Assembly (NCBI GenBank): GCA_903919975.1
Contig: CAIXKE010000014.1
Span: 1-64,000 of the forward strand
Origin: Akkermansiaceae bacterium
GTDB lineage: Bacteria; Verrucomicrobiota; Verrucomicrobiia; Verrucomicrobiales; Akkermansiaceae
Length of the DNA: 64,000 bases
Direction of reading: 5' to 3'
The notes under the pieces are model-generated. The model did not search any database and had not been told where the DNA came from. It worked only from the letters and a program-made list of their open reading frames with translations. Below are positions 33,359-43,885 of this stretch, piece after piece. Numbering within the stretch: the stretch's first letter is position 1; every line of letters starts with the position of its first letter. A program made the position numbers and the translations under genes.

Positions 33359-33395
33359 GATTTCAGCGTTTCAGCATTTCAGATTTTCAGCTTTT
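33359..33395 (+). repeat. TTTCAG tandem tract upstream of kdsA
   Basis: Four near-copies of (A)TTTCAG spaced 8-9 nt apart (ATTTCAGCG, TTTCAGC, ATTTCAG, ATTTTCAGC) end 8 nt before the kdsA ATG. The tract is pyrimidine-rich on the coding strand and resembles the tracts before lptB and rplC. Confidence 0.55.
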
Positions 33396-33403
33396 ACCCA
33401 ACC

Positions 33404-34222
33404 ATGTCCTTCGATCCCTTCACCATTGGCAATGTTCCCGTCGGCGGAAACGTCCCGTTTTTCATCCTCGGCCCTTGCGCCCTCGAATCCGAGCCCTTCG
33501 CTTGGGAGATGGCTAGATCCCTCAAGGAAATCGCCGACCGCACGGGCATCCATTTCCTCTTCAAAGCCTCCTTCGATAAAGCCAACCGCACCTCCGTCGA
33601 TTCGTTTCGCGGCCCGGGCATCAAGGAAGGTTGCCGGATCCTCGGCGAAATCTCCCGCGAACTCGGAATGCCCGTCACCACCGACATCCATACTGCCGAA
33701 CAAGCGGACATCGCCGCCGAACACATCGATCTCCTCCAAATCCCGTCCTTCCTCTGCCGCCAGACCGACCTGCTCGAAGCCGCCGCCAAAACCGGCCGCG
33801 CCGTGAACGTCAAAAAAGGCCAATTCCTCGCACCATGGGACACCGTCCACATCGGGAACAAAATGCGCGCCTTCGGTTGCGATCGCTTCCTGATCACCGA
33901 GCGCGGCGCCACCTTCGGCTACAACAACCTCGTCGCCGACATGCGCTCGCTTTACTGGATCCGCAAGGAAGGTCTGCCCATCGTCTTTGACGCCACCCAC
34001 TCAGTCCAACGCCCCGGCGGGCTCGGCGGCACCACCGGCGGCGATGGCGAACTCGCCCCGGTCCTTGCCCGCGCCGCCGTCGCTACCGGCGTCGATGGCA
34101 TCTTCATGGAAGTCCACTCGGATCCCGCCAACGCGCTCTCAGACGGACCTAACCAAATTCCGCTCGAATTCATCGAAGACATCCTCATCAAGCTCATCGC
34201 CATCCATCACGCCGCCCATTGA
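33404..34222 (+). CDS. kdsA: 3-deoxy-8-phosphooctulonate synthase (KDO8P synthase)
   Basis: Condenses phosphoenolpyruvate with arabinose 5-phosphate to make KDO8P for LPS core synthesis, 272 aa. Motifs GPCALESEPFAWEMA, KASFDKANRTSVDSFRGPG and VHIGNKMRAFGCDRFLITER are typical. Cys25 in GPCALE is the metal-binding residue of the metal-dependent class, rather than the Asn of the E. coli type. ATG is preceded by ACCCAACC and a repetitive tract, with no Shine-Dalgarno. It starts a kdsA-lptA-like-lptB cluster. Confidence 0.97.
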   Translation: MSFDPFTIGNVPVGGNVPFFILGPCALESEPFAWEMARSLKEIADRTGIHFLFKASFDKANRTSVDSFRGPGIKEGCRILGEISRELGMPVTTDIHTAEQADIAAEHIDLLQIPSFLCRQTDLLEAAAKTGRAVNVKKGQFLAPWDTVHIGNKMRAFGCDRFLITERGATFGYNNLVADMRSLYWIRKEGLPIVFDATHSVQRPGGLGGTTGGDGELAPVLARAAVATGVDGIFMEVHSDPANALSDGPNQIPLEFIEDILIKLIAIHHAAH

Positions 34223-34241
34223 ATCACCTCGCCGCCGCCCG

Positions 34242-35531
34242 TTGCGCCCCATCCTTCCAGTTCTGCTGCTCCTGACTCCCGCCTTGCACGCGGCCGAGGC
34301 CGTGAACCCGCCGCCACGGAAAAAACTCTCCGCCATTTCGCTGCTCCCTGATGGCAGCGAACTCATCGGCGTGATGTTGCCACGCTACGATGAAAACCAT
34401 CGCTTCGTCGGCGTCCTGAAAGCCGCCAAAATCACCCTCGTCAACGAGGAAATCGTCGCCGGAGAAACCGTGCACATCGGGTTTTCAAATCCAGATGGCA
34501 GCCCTCGCGGCCACATCGATCTCTCCAAAGCCAACTTCAACCAGGTCAAAGGCTTCCTAGAGGCTTTCGAGCCTGTTACCCTGCATTCAGATCGCTTCCA
34601 CGCCGAAGGAACCGGCCTCTATTACGCCTTCAATCAAGGCGAGGGGGTTTTACTCGGTCCCGCCACCACTTGGATTCTCGCCCCCAACGAGCCACCCACC
34701 ACCATGAACTCCAGCCCGTCTGCAATCCGAGCCACTGCCCTCGCCGGAATCGCCCTCGTCTCACAATCGCTCGCCGAGCCGCCTGCCAGCTCGAACGATT
34801 CCCTCAAAGCTGACATCGCCTCGGCATCCGGCGAGCACTCCGCCGCCGCCACCAGAGCCAAACTGGACTTGCGGGCCGACCTCGAGGCCTCCACCACCGC
34901 CACCGCCAAGGCCAAGGCTTTTCTCGAACAAGCCGAACTCGTCTCTGACAACCCGAATGAAGCTTCCCCGCCTCCCTCCGAAGCCACCTCGCTCGACATC
35001 CAACCCGGCCCGAAAGACACCGTCATCTCATGCGATGGCGGCATGTATTTCGATGCCGATAAAGGTGTGTTTGTTTACCTCAAAAACGTCCGAGTCACCG
35101 ATCCGCGCTTCTCCCTCTCCGGTGCCAACGAATTGAAAATCTTCCTCACCCAAAAACCCGCCACCAAACCCGCTGCTAACAAACCCGGCGCGGATAAGCC
35201 CGCAACAGACAAGCCCGCCGCCAAGGAACCCGCCGGCCTCGGACTCGGCGCAAAGTTCGGAGATGTCGATCGTATCATCGCCACCGGCGCGGTGCGCATC
35301 CAACAGAAAAATGTAGCGGATGACAAACCGCCCGTCGAAGCCAGTGGTGCGATTTTCACCTACCAACCGAAAACCGGCCAAATCGTGCTTAGCGGCGGTT
35401 ATCCTTGGGTCAAACAAGGAACCACCTTCATGCGCGCCAAGCAGCCAAACCTCACCCTCCGCATTCAAAAATCCGGTAGCTTCGTCACTGAAGGAGACTG
35501 GGACATGGGCGGATCCCTTGAGTCCAAATAA
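34242..35531 (+). CDS. LptA/OstA-like LPS transport protein, long
   Basis: 429 aa from a TTG at 34242, which gives a signal peptide (ILPVLLLLTPALHA) 19 nt after kdsA; no ATG stands in a suitable place, so this start is uncertain. The C-terminal half contains an OstA/LptA-like pattern: VFVYLKNVRVTDPRF, DRIIATGAVRIQQKN, GAIFTYQPKTGQIVLSGGYP, with a Lys/Pro/Ala repeat (KPAANKPGADKPATDK) between strands. The N-terminal half is not recognised. Lying between kdsA and lptB, it probably carries LPS across the periplasm. Confidence 0.75.
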   Translation: MRPILPVLLLLTPALHAAEAVNPPPRKKLSAISLLPDGSELIGVMLPRYDENHRFVGVLKAAKITLVNEEIVAGETVHIGFSNPDGSPRGHIDLSKANFNQVKGFLEAFEPVTLHSDRFHAEGTGLYYAFNQGEGVLLGPATTWILAPNEPPTTMNSSPSAIRATALAGIALVSQSLAEPPASSNDSLKADIASASGEHSAAATRAKLDLRADLEASTTATAKAKAFLEQAELVSDNPNEASPPPSEATSLDIQPGPKDTVISCDGGMYFDADKGVFVYLKNVRVTDPRFSLSGANELKIFLTQKPATKPAANKPGADKPATDKPAAKEPAGLGLGAKFGDVDRIIATGAVRIQQKNVADDKPPVEASGAIFTYQPKTGQIVLSGGYPWVKQGTTFMRAKQPNLTLRIQKSGSFVTEGDWDMGGSLESK

Positions 35532-35570
35532 TCTCAAATCTCAAATTTTAGATCTCAAATCTCAGATTTC
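35530..35570 (+). repeat. ATCTCAAAT tandem tract upstream of lptB
   Basis: Four to five near-copies of ATCTCAAAT (ATCTCAAATCTCAAAT, GATCTCAAATCTCAG) fill the gap between the LptA-like stop and the lptB ATG, ending 4 nt before the start in TGCC. No Shine-Dalgarno is present. Confidence 0.6.
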
Positions 35571-35574
35571 TGCC

Positions 35575-36339
35575 ATGCACGATCCCGGTTCCACTTGCTG
35601 CCACACCCAAACCGCCGTCCTTTACGCCAAGGATCTCCGTAAAACTTACGGCGGCAGAGCCGTTGTCGATGGCGTCTCCATCACCGTCCAACCCCGTGAA
35701 ATCGTCGGACTGCTTGGCCCTAACGGCGCGGGTAAAACCACCTCGTTCTACATGATCGCGGGCCTCGTCCCCGCCGATGACGGCTCAGTCTTTTTCCAAG
35801 GCCACGAAATTTCCCAATTGCCCATGCACCGCCGCGCCCGCCAAGGCCTCGGCTACCTGCCCCAAGAGGAATCGATTTTCCGCAAACTCTCGGTACTCGA
35901 TAACCTGCTCGCCATTCTCGAAACCCGGCCCAACCTCAATCGCTCCGACCGCCACGACCGCGCCCACGACCTGCTCGCCCGCTTCGGCATCACCAAGCTC
36001 GCTAAGTCGCTCGCCATCACTCTTTCCGGCGGGGAAAAGCGCCGCCTCGCCATTGCCCGCTCGCTCTGTTCAGACCCGAAGCTCCTGATGCTCGACGAGC
36101 CCTTCGCCGGCATCGATCCCATCGCCGTGGAAGACATCCAACGCATCGTCCGCGAACTCCGCGATCGCGACGGCCTCGCCATTCTCATCACCGATCACTC
36201 GGTCCGTGAAACCCTCACCATCACCGACCGCGCCTTCCTGATCCATGACGGTCGCGTCATCCTCGAAGGTGCCTCCGACGAACTCGTCAACGATCCCATC
36301 GCCCGCAAGCACTACCTCGGCGACGATTTTAGAATGTAA
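35575..36339 (+). CDS. lptB: LPS export ABC transporter ATP-binding protein
   Basis: ATPase of the LptB2FG complex that extracts LPS from the inner membrane, 254 aa from the ATG at 35575. Walker A GPNGAGKT is at 48-55, the signature LSGGEKRR at 150-157, Walker B LLMLDEP at 170-176, and the H-loop in ILITDHSVRET. GLGYLPQEESIFRKLSV is typical of LptB. It follows the LptA-like gene; lptFG are not in the window. A hairpin with a T-run follows the stop. Confidence 0.95.
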   Translation: MHDPGSTCCHTQTAVLYAKDLRKTYGGRAVVDGVSITVQPREIVGLLGPNGAGKTTSFYMIAGLVPADDGSVFFQGHEISQLPMHRRARQGLGYLPQEESIFRKLSVLDNLLAILETRPNLNRSDRHDRAHDLLARFGITKLAKSLAITLSGGEKRRLAIARSLCSDPKLLMLDEPFAGIDPIAVEDIQRIVRELRDRDGLAILITDHSVRETLTITDRAFLIHDGRVILEGASDELVNDPIARKHYLGDDFRM

Positions 36340-36351
36340 CCGGCCAGTGGC

Positions 36352-36389
36352 GCGGGCATCCTGCCCGCCGCCATTTTTTAAATTTTTTT
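36352..36389 (+). terminator. Intrinsic terminator after lptB, REP-like stem
   Basis: GCGGGCA-TCC-TGCCCGC (36352-36368) is a 7-bp perfect stem, followed by two T-runs (36374-36379 and 36383-36389). The apical CATCCTG matches that of the GGAG hairpins, although GGAG itself is absent. Confidence 0.7.
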
Positions 36390-36510
36390 GCGACTCATTG
36401 CGGCTAACAGAACGCATTCCGCCCTCGGATACTGCCAAGTGCGTTTAAATCCGAAAAATTTCCGCAAGCCCTGTTGCCATCCGCGCGGAAACTTGCTAAC
36501 GCTCACCTTA

Positions 36511-37128
36511 ATGGGCCGGAGCACCCCGCAACTCGAATTCAGATGGCCCGCATGGTTTCGTGCGTTGAGGCCTCCGGTCCCGCTTAAAATCAAGCCTGTT
36601 AGAGAGGATGGCGGCCTCACGGCATGGTGCGCGGAAGCCGCCGCCGACCTTTCGCTGCCCGAGCTCGCCCGCAAGGTGCGCGTTTCCTGGAACCCTCGGA
36701 TGCAGACCACCGCCGGCCGCGCCTGGTGGCCGGATCGCTCGATTGAACTCAACCCGAAACTCCGCGAGTGCGGGCCCGAGGAACTCTGGCGCACCCTCAA
36801 ACACGAACTCGCCCACCTCGTCGCCTACGAACGCGGCCGCCGCCGCCGCTACATCGAGCCCCACGGCCTGGAATGGCAGACCGCCTGCGCCGATCTTGGC
36901 ATCGCCGGCGAACAACCCTTCCACACGTTGCCATTCAAACGCCGCCGCATGAAGCGCAACCATGCCTACATCTGCCCGAATTGCTTCACCACCATTCACC
37001 GCGTCAAACCCATCCAACGCAGCGTCGCCTGCTACGATTGCTGCCGTAAACACAATCATGGCACTTATCACGACCGTTTCCGGCTGATGAAAACCAGTCC
37101 GGCCGACGGGGATGCATCAACCCGTTAG
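36511..37128 (+). CDS. SprT-like zinc metalloprotease domain protein
   Basis: 205 aa from the ATG at 36511; the longer frame from 36388 adds 41 residues without homology. HELAH at 98-102 with His118 (IEPHGLEWQ) gives the SprT/gluzincin zinc site. A C-terminal zinc ribbon is formed by CPNC (155/158) and CYDC (174/177). The family includes SprT and SPRTN-like proteases; the bacterial function is little known. Its length fits the family. Confidence 0.85.
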   Translation: MGRSTPQLEFRWPAWFRALRPPVPLKIKPVREDGGLTAWCAEAAADLSLPELARKVRVSWNPRMQTTAGRAWWPDRSIELNPKLRECGPEELWRTLKHELAHLVAYERGRRRRYIEPHGLEWQTACADLGIAGEQPFHTLPFKRRRMKRNHAYICPNCFTTIHRVKPIQRSVACYDCCRKHNHGTYHDRFRLMKTSPADGDASTR

Positions 37129-37232
37129 TGACGCGAACTTGCCCTCGCTATGCGCCCCGGCGCGCTACGGTTGGATCTTCAAACGAACCATGGACTTCCG
37201 GGGAGATTGGAGATAATACCTCTGCGCAATTT

Positions 37233-38269
37233 ATGAAAATAGGAATTCCGAAGGAGATCAAGGCGCAGGAAAATCGGGTGAGCATGATTCCCGGCTCGGT
37301 CGCGGAACTCGTTAAGCGAGGTCACTAGGTGTTCGTTCAAAGCGGCGCGGGCGATGGGGCCAGCAACTGCGATGAACAATACAAGGCTCTCGGCGCGGAA
37401 ATCCTGCCGGATGCCGCCAGCGTGTTTGCCGAGGCGCAGTTGATCATCAAGGTGAAGGAGCCTCAACCGTCGGAAGTGGCCATGCTCCGTCCCGACCACA
37501 TCCTTTTCACCTGCCTCCATCTGGCCGCGAATTAGGCCCTAGCCGAAAGCCTCGCCGCCATCGCCTACGAAACCATCGAGGTGAACCACCGTCTGCCATT
37601 GCTGGAACCCATGAGCGAAATCGCCGGCCGGATGTCCGCCATCGTCGGTTCCTCCCATCTCGCGAAACACCGCGGAGGCCGCGGCTGCCTGCTGGGCGGA
37701 GTGCCGGGCGCGTCGTGGTGCTCGGCGGCGGAACCGCCGGTGTGAATGCGGCCCGCATCGCCACCGGCATCGGCGCGGATGTTGCGATTCTCGAAGTGGA
37801 CTTCGAGCGCATGCGTTTCCTCGACATCACCATGAGCGGGACCAGCACGGTTTTTTCAAATGAAGCGAATCTATCCGAACTCCTGCCGCGGGTGGACCTG
37901 GTGATTGGCGCAGTGCTCGTTCCCGGCGCCGAGGCCCCGAAACTCATCACCCGCGAAATGCTCCGGTTGATGCCGAAGGGCAGCGTTTTCGTCGACATCG
38001 CGGTGGACCAAGGCGGCTGCGCGGAAACCACCCGTGCCACCACTCACGATCAGCCGACGTATGAGGAGGAGGGCGTGCTTCACTACTGTGTCGCCAACAT
38101 GCCCGGTGCGTATTCCCGCACGGCTACCCAAGCGCTCAACAACGTCACCCATCCGTGGACCCTGCTCCTCGCCGACATGGGCGTGGCCGGAGCTTGTGCC
38201 GTCCGCAAAGAGCTGCTCGGAGGTATCAATAGCCTCGCCGGAAAAGTGACTTGCCGCCCGGTCGCCTAG
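37233..38269 (+). pseudogene. Alanine dehydrogenase, inactivated
   Basis: The frame starts MKIGIPKEIKAQENRVSMI, then meets TAG at 37326 and TAG at 37533, with homology continuing in the same frame between and after them ([37 protein letters not shown]). Near 37705 a short deletion shifts the frame: the NAD motif continues in another frame as [17 protein letters not shown], and the C-terminal half is intact to 38269 (ANMPGAYSRTATQALNNVTH). Two stops plus a frameshift make this a pseudogene; no other function is visible. Confidence 0.88.
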
Positions 38270-38371
38270 GCGCATGGGATGGAATTCACGAATCCTGCGG
38301 AGCTTTTGGCATGAAACGAGTCCGCCCTAAATTCCGGGCAGTTCGCCAAAAATCCTCATATTTGCAATTTT

Positions 38372-38385
38372 GGGCTTGCAAGCCC
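38372..38385. promoter_or_regulatory. Palindrome in the rpsN leader
   Basis: GGGCTTGCAAGCCC is a perfect 14-nt palindrome, preceded by TTTT and lying 32 nt before the rpsN start. It could be a weak hairpin in the leader or the terminator of the upstream pseudogene. Confidence 0.3.
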
Positions 38386-38417
38386 ACCCCCATCCATTAA
38401 CACCTCCCCCCCGAATT

Positions 38418-38687
38418 ATGGCTAAGAAAAGTTGGATTGCCCGCAACGACCGCAAAAAACAAACCGTCGAGAAATACGCCGAACTCCGTCTCAAGCTCAA
38501 AGCTGAGAAGGATTACGTGGGTCTCTCCATGCTGCCGCGCGACGCCAGCCCAACCCGCTTGGTCAATCGTTGCGAAATCACCGGCCGCCGCCGCGCATTC
38601 CTGCGCCGCTTCCGGCTTTCCCGGATTACCTTCCGCGAATTGGCTTCCGCCGGGATGCTCCCAGGCGTGACCAAGTCGAGCTGGTAA
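38418..38687 (+). CDS. rpsN: 30S ribosomal protein S14
   Basis: 89 aa from the ATG at 38418 ([17 protein letters not shown]). Lacks the CxxC zinc pairs, so it is the zinc-free form. The conserved core [20 protein letters not shown] and the C-terminus [20 protein letters not shown] are complete. It is separate from the S10/spc operon, where S14 often lies, and is followed by an FmdB-like gene and CNNM. No Shine-Dalgarno is visible (CCCCCGAATT before ATG). Confidence 0.97.
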   Translation: MAKKSWIARNDRKKQTVEKYAELRLKLKAEKDYVGLSMLPRDASPTRLVNRCEITGRRRAFLRRFRLSRITFRELASAGMLPGVTKSSW

Positions 38688-38748
38688 ACTGGCACGGTTT
38701 CCGCTATTTGTGGCGTGGGACGGAAATTACCCGGCCCACGCTTCGTTT

Positions 38749-39009
38749 ATGCCCATTTACGCATACGTTTCCCAATCTGCCGACGACCCCGCGCACTCGT
38801 GCCGCATCTGCGCCCGGGGGTTCGATCTGAGACGCCCCGTGGACCGCACTCCATTGCTGGTGTGTCCGTTGTGCAAAAACCCGGTCAAGAAAGTGATCAC
38901 AAGCTTCAATACGCCCACGATCACCAAGCCGCTTTCCGTCAGCGACGCCAAAAAGGCTGGCTTCACCGTCCTCGAACGGCGCGATCAAGGCGTTTACGAA
39001 AAACTCTGA
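38749..39009 (+). CDS. FmdB-family zinc-ribbon protein
   Basis: 86 aa from the ATG at 38749 (MPIYAYVSQ), the typical FmdB start. A longer frame from 38710 would overlap the region after rpsN. Two CxxC pairs form a zinc ribbon (CRIC and CPLC). The remainder is KKVITSFNTPTITKPLSVSD and a short tail. The role of FmdB-like proteins is unclear. The stop lies 3 nt before the CNNM start. Confidence 0.8.
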   Translation: MPIYAYVSQSADDPAHSCRICARGFDLRRPVDRTPLLVCPLCKNPVKKVITSFNTPTITKPLSVSDAKKAGFTVLERRDQGVYEKL

Positions 39010-39012
39010 TCG

Positions 39013-40398
39013 ATGACTGCGGATTTCATGATTCTGGCGACGGCGGGCGAAGTCATTTACCAATGGCCGACGGTTGATGAGGCCTTGTTTTATCTGGGTG
39101 GCATCCTGTTGTTCCTGATCCTCAACGCCTTGTTCGTGGCGGCCGAGTTCGCCTTTGTCAAAGTGCGTCCCAGCCAAATCGAAATGGAGGGCAAGGACAA
39201 ATCAAGCGGGGTCAATGCCGCCCGCAAGATCGTGGAGGATATCAATCCCTACCTGTCCGCCGCACAACTGGGCATCACCATCGCCTCGCTGGCGTTGGGC
39301 GCGCTGGGCGAGCCGTTTATCGAAAAACTTGTGGGTCCCGCCCTGCAGGGGATTTCCTGGTTTCCGACCGGGCTGGTTCCCACCATTTCGTGGATCCTGG
39401 CGATCGGTTCGTTCACCATGTTGCACGTGGTCGTGGGCGAACAACTGCCAAAAACCATCGCCATCCGGAAGTCTCTGGAAACCACGCTGCTCCTAGCGAA
39501 GCCCATGCGCGTGTTCTACAAGCTTTGTAGCATCCCGATCCGCATGCTCAACGGCGCCTCCAACTGGCTTGCCTGCGTGGTTTTCCGCATCGAGCCAACC
39601 AACGGCCACGAAGAGGCGCACTCCGCTGAGGAACTTGCGCTACTCGTCATCCAGAGCGGCCAGTCCCAGGAAGTCACGGAAACCGAACGTGAGATCCTCA
39701 TCAACGCCCTCGGCCTTAACGAACTCTGGGTGCGTGATGTGATGACCCCACGCAACAATGTGGTCGTGCTCGATGCCGACGAACCCTTCGAGAAAACCCT
39801 CGAAATCGCACTGCGCAGCATGCACACCCGCTTCCCGCTGGTGAAAGGCCACCTCGACAACGCGATCGGCCTGATTCACATCAAGGATCTTTTCAAACTT
39901 CTCAACGACCGCGATCCGGACCTAATGCGCATCAAGCGCGAACTCAAAATCGTGCCGGATACGATGCCGCTGGATACCTTGCTCAAGTTCTTCCTGCGTG
40001 AGCACGCGCACCTCGCCATGGCCGTCGATGAATTCGGCACGCCCGTCGGCGTCGTGTTCATGGACAACATCATGGAGGAACTCGTCGGCGATATTCAGGA
40101 TGAGTTCGACAACGAGCGCTCCGCCTTCACCCGCATCAATGACTCCGAATTCGTAGTCGAGGGCACCATGACTCTGAACGACCTCGGCGGTCACGTGCCG
40201 GAACTCATCATTGAAAGCGGCGAGGTCACCACCGTCGGCGGCTACCTCACCCAACAACTCGGACGTTTTCCGCTGGTCGGAGAAACCCATGAAATCCTCG
40301 GCTACGAAGCTCGCGTCACCAGCACCGACGGCCGCCGGGTCGGCCAGATTCATTTCCGGAAAATCGCCCCGGAATCCGCTGAGGAAGATGGTGATTAG
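39013..40398 (+). CDS. CNNM/CorC-type membrane protein with CBS pair
   Basis: 461 aa. An N-terminal DUF21/CNNM transmembrane domain (about 10-190, with ALFVAAEFAFVKVRPSQIE and NPYLSAAQLGITIASLALGA) is followed by two CBS domains (about 230-350) and a CorC_HlyC-type C-terminal domain (about 365-455). Such proteins are implicated in Mg2+/Co2+ transport and cation homeostasis. Three helices are visible. It is the last gene of the rpsN-FmdB cluster and is followed by GGAG hairpins. Confidence 0.92.
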   Translation: MTADFMILATAGEVIYQWPTVDEALFYLGGILLFLILNALFVAAEFAFVKVRPSQIEMEGKDKSSGVNAARKIVEDINPYLSAAQLGITIASLALGALGEPFIEKLVGPALQGISWFPTGLVPTISWILAIGSFTMLHVVVGEQLPKTIAIRKSLETTLLLAKPMRVFYKLCSIPIRMLNGASNWLACVVFRIEPTNGHEEAHSAEELALLVIQSGQSQEVTETEREILINALGLNELWVRDVMTPRNNVVVLDADEPFEKTLEIALRSMHTRFPLVKGHLDNAIGLIHIKDLFKLLNDRDPDLMRIKRELKIVPDTMPLDTLLKFFLREHAHLAMAVDEFGTPVGVVFMDNIMEELVGDIQDEFDNERSAFTRINDSEFVVEGTMTLNDLGGHVPELIIESGEVTTVGGYLTQQLGRFPLVGETHEILGYEARVTSTDGRRVGQIHFRKIAPESAEEDGD

Positions 40399-40402
40399 AT
40401 CC

Positions 40403-40442
40403 GGAGCGCCGACATCCTACGGAGCGCCGACATTCTGTCGGC
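40403..40442 (+). repeat. GGAG hairpin tandem (REP-like), left side of an inverted pair
   Basis: Two tandem starts: GGAGCGCCGACATCCT at 40403-40418 (half-element) and GGAGC followed by GCCGACA-TTC-TGTCGGC at 40421-40442, a 7-bp perfect stem. It lies 4 nt after the CNNM stop, reading in the same direction. A third, degenerate GGGGACATTCTGTC follows at about 40452. Confidence 0.7.
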
Positions 40443-40515
40443 TGTCGGACGGGGGACATTCTGTCACCTGTCTTCCGCGCAGAGACTCGCCGGACAGTAT
40501 GTCCGTCATCCAGCA

Positions 40516-40537
40516 GCGCGCAGAATGCACGCGCTCC
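40516..40537 (-). repeat. GGAG hairpin (REP-like), right side of an inverted pair
   Basis: On the minus strand GGAGC is followed by GCGTGCA-TTC-TGCGCGC (one G-T-type mismatch in a 7-bp stem) and then TGCTGG. It lies 56 nt beyond the recQ stop, reading in the recQ direction. With the copies at 40403-40442 it forms an inverted doublet about 75 nt apart. Between them GGACA-GTA-TGTCC (40492-40504) forms a small extra stem. Confidence 0.65.
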
Positions 40538-40592
40538 GGCAACGCGAATCCTTAAAGGCATTGGGCTTCAGCCTGCGAGTCCATCTTCAGGG

Positions 40593-42494
<1,902 letters not shown>

Positions 42495-42624
42495 GGTGGA
42501 GGAAATCATTAATGAGGATTGGGCGGATCGTGTCAGTTTTAAAAATCATCCGTCATGAGCTGTAGATAAACCATTTGCGTTTCAGGGTTGAGTCTTTTTC
42601 CGGTTTCCGCGAAAACAACCGCGG

Positions 42625-43878
42625 ATGAGAATATTGGTCGTTGGCAAAGGTGGGCGCGAACACGCGTTGGTAAGGGCTTTGGCGGAATCGCCGGAGAAAC
42701 CCGAATTGTTCTGCTTCCCCGGAAGTGACGCGATTTTTGAGATCGCCAAACCCATCGAGGCCGACGGTCTCGATTCGCTCATCGCATGGATGACGACCCA
42801 CGCCATCGATCTCTGCGTCGCCGGGGAGGAAAGCTATCTCGTCAAAGGCGAGGGCCTCGCGAATCTTTGCGCAAAACACGGCATCCCGTGCTGGGGGCCA
42901 CCCAAGGAGTCCGCCCAACTCGAAGCCAGCAAGGAATTCGCCAAACAATTTCTCGTTAGGAATCACATCCCCACCGCCCGCGCCACCGCCACCGATACGC
43001 TGGACGAAGCCGTGGCCGCCATCGCCGGCGAATACCCGACGGTGCTGAAATTCGATGGTCTCGCCGCTGGCAAGGGCGTCGCCGTTTGCCCGGATGAACC
43101 CTCCGCCATGGCTTTCCTCGACGAGGTCTTCACCCAGCGCCGCTTCGGCCCGGGCCGCGTGCTTGTCGAACAATGCCTCACCGGTCCGGAAGTTTCCATT
43201 TTTGCGGCGATTGTCGATGACTCCTACCTGATTTTCACTCCCGCCCGCGATTACAAGCGCGCCCTCGACGGCGATCTCGGCCCGAACACCGGCGGCATGG
43301 GAGCCGTCGCCAGCCGTCGCCTGATTTCGCCGGAAATGCTCGCTCAGATCGAAAAGGAAATCGTCCAGCCCACCGTCGCCGGGCTCCGCTCGGAAGGCCT
43401 GCCCTACCGGGGGTTCCTCTACTTCGGCCTGATGCTCACACCCACCGGCCCGCAAGTGATCGAATACAATTGCCGCTTCGGCGATCCCGAGTGCCAGGCG
43501 GTGATGCCACTCGTCAAAGGCGATCTAGCATCTTTCTGCCTCGCCGGCGCAAAAGGCGATCTCCGCCCCGAATTTATCTCCTTCGACGACGGATGGAGCG
43601 TCTGCGTCATCCTCGCCTCCGCCGGATACCCGGAAACTTCGCGCTCAGGGGATCTCATCACCGGTCTCGGAAACACCGGTGATTTCCGGATCTATCACGC
43701 CGGAACTCTTAAAAACGTCGATGCCGACTGGGAAACCAACGGCGGTCGCGTGCTCGCCGTCGTTTCCGGCGCCGCCACCCGCCAAGAAGCTGCCGCCAAA
43801 GCCCACGCCGCCGCCGACCTCATCCATTTCCCCGGCTTGCAACGCCGCCACGATATCGGCATCCTCAATTTCGACTGA
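42625..43878 (+). CDS. purD: Phosphoribosylamine--glycine ligase
   Basis: GAR synthetase, second step of purine synthesis, 417 aa. N-terminal MRILVVGKGGREHALVRAL, ATP-grasp motifs (VLKFDGLAAGKGVAV, GPEVSIFAAIVDD), GPNTGGMGAV and YNCRFGDPECQAVMPL are typical. The gene heads a run with pyrR and pyrB; the gap to pyrR is 7 nt. The ATG is preceded by AACCGCGG. Confidence 0.97.
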   Translation: MRILVVGKGGREHALVRALAESPEKPELFCFPGSDAIFEIAKPIEADGLDSLIAWMTTHAIDLCVAGEESYLVKGEGLANLCAKHGIPCWGPPKESAQLEASKEFAKQFLVRNHIPTARATATDTLDEAVAAIAGEYPTVLKFDGLAAGKGVAVCPDEPSAMAFLDEVFTQRRFGPGRVLVEQCLTGPEVSIFAAIVDDSYLIFTPARDYKRALDGDLGPNTGGMGAVASRRLISPEMLAQIEKEIVQPTVAGLRSEGLPYRGFLYFGLMLTPTGPQVIEYNCRFGDPECQAVMPLVKGDLASFCLAGAKGDLRPEFISFDDGWSVCVILASAGYPETSRSGDLITGLGNTGDFRIYHAGTLKNVDADWETNGGRVLAVVSGAATRQEAAAKAHAAADLIHFPGLQRRHDIGILNFD

Positions 43879-43885
43879 TCCACTC

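Noticed and set aside
33371-34000. 209-codon minus-strand frame opposite kdsA
   Set aside because: Antisense shadow of a well-conserved gene.
37233-37535. Amber (TAG) recoding in the alanine dehydrogenase
   Set aside because: Attractive because both stops are TAG and homology is kept, but a frame-shifting deletion in the same gene makes plain decay simpler.
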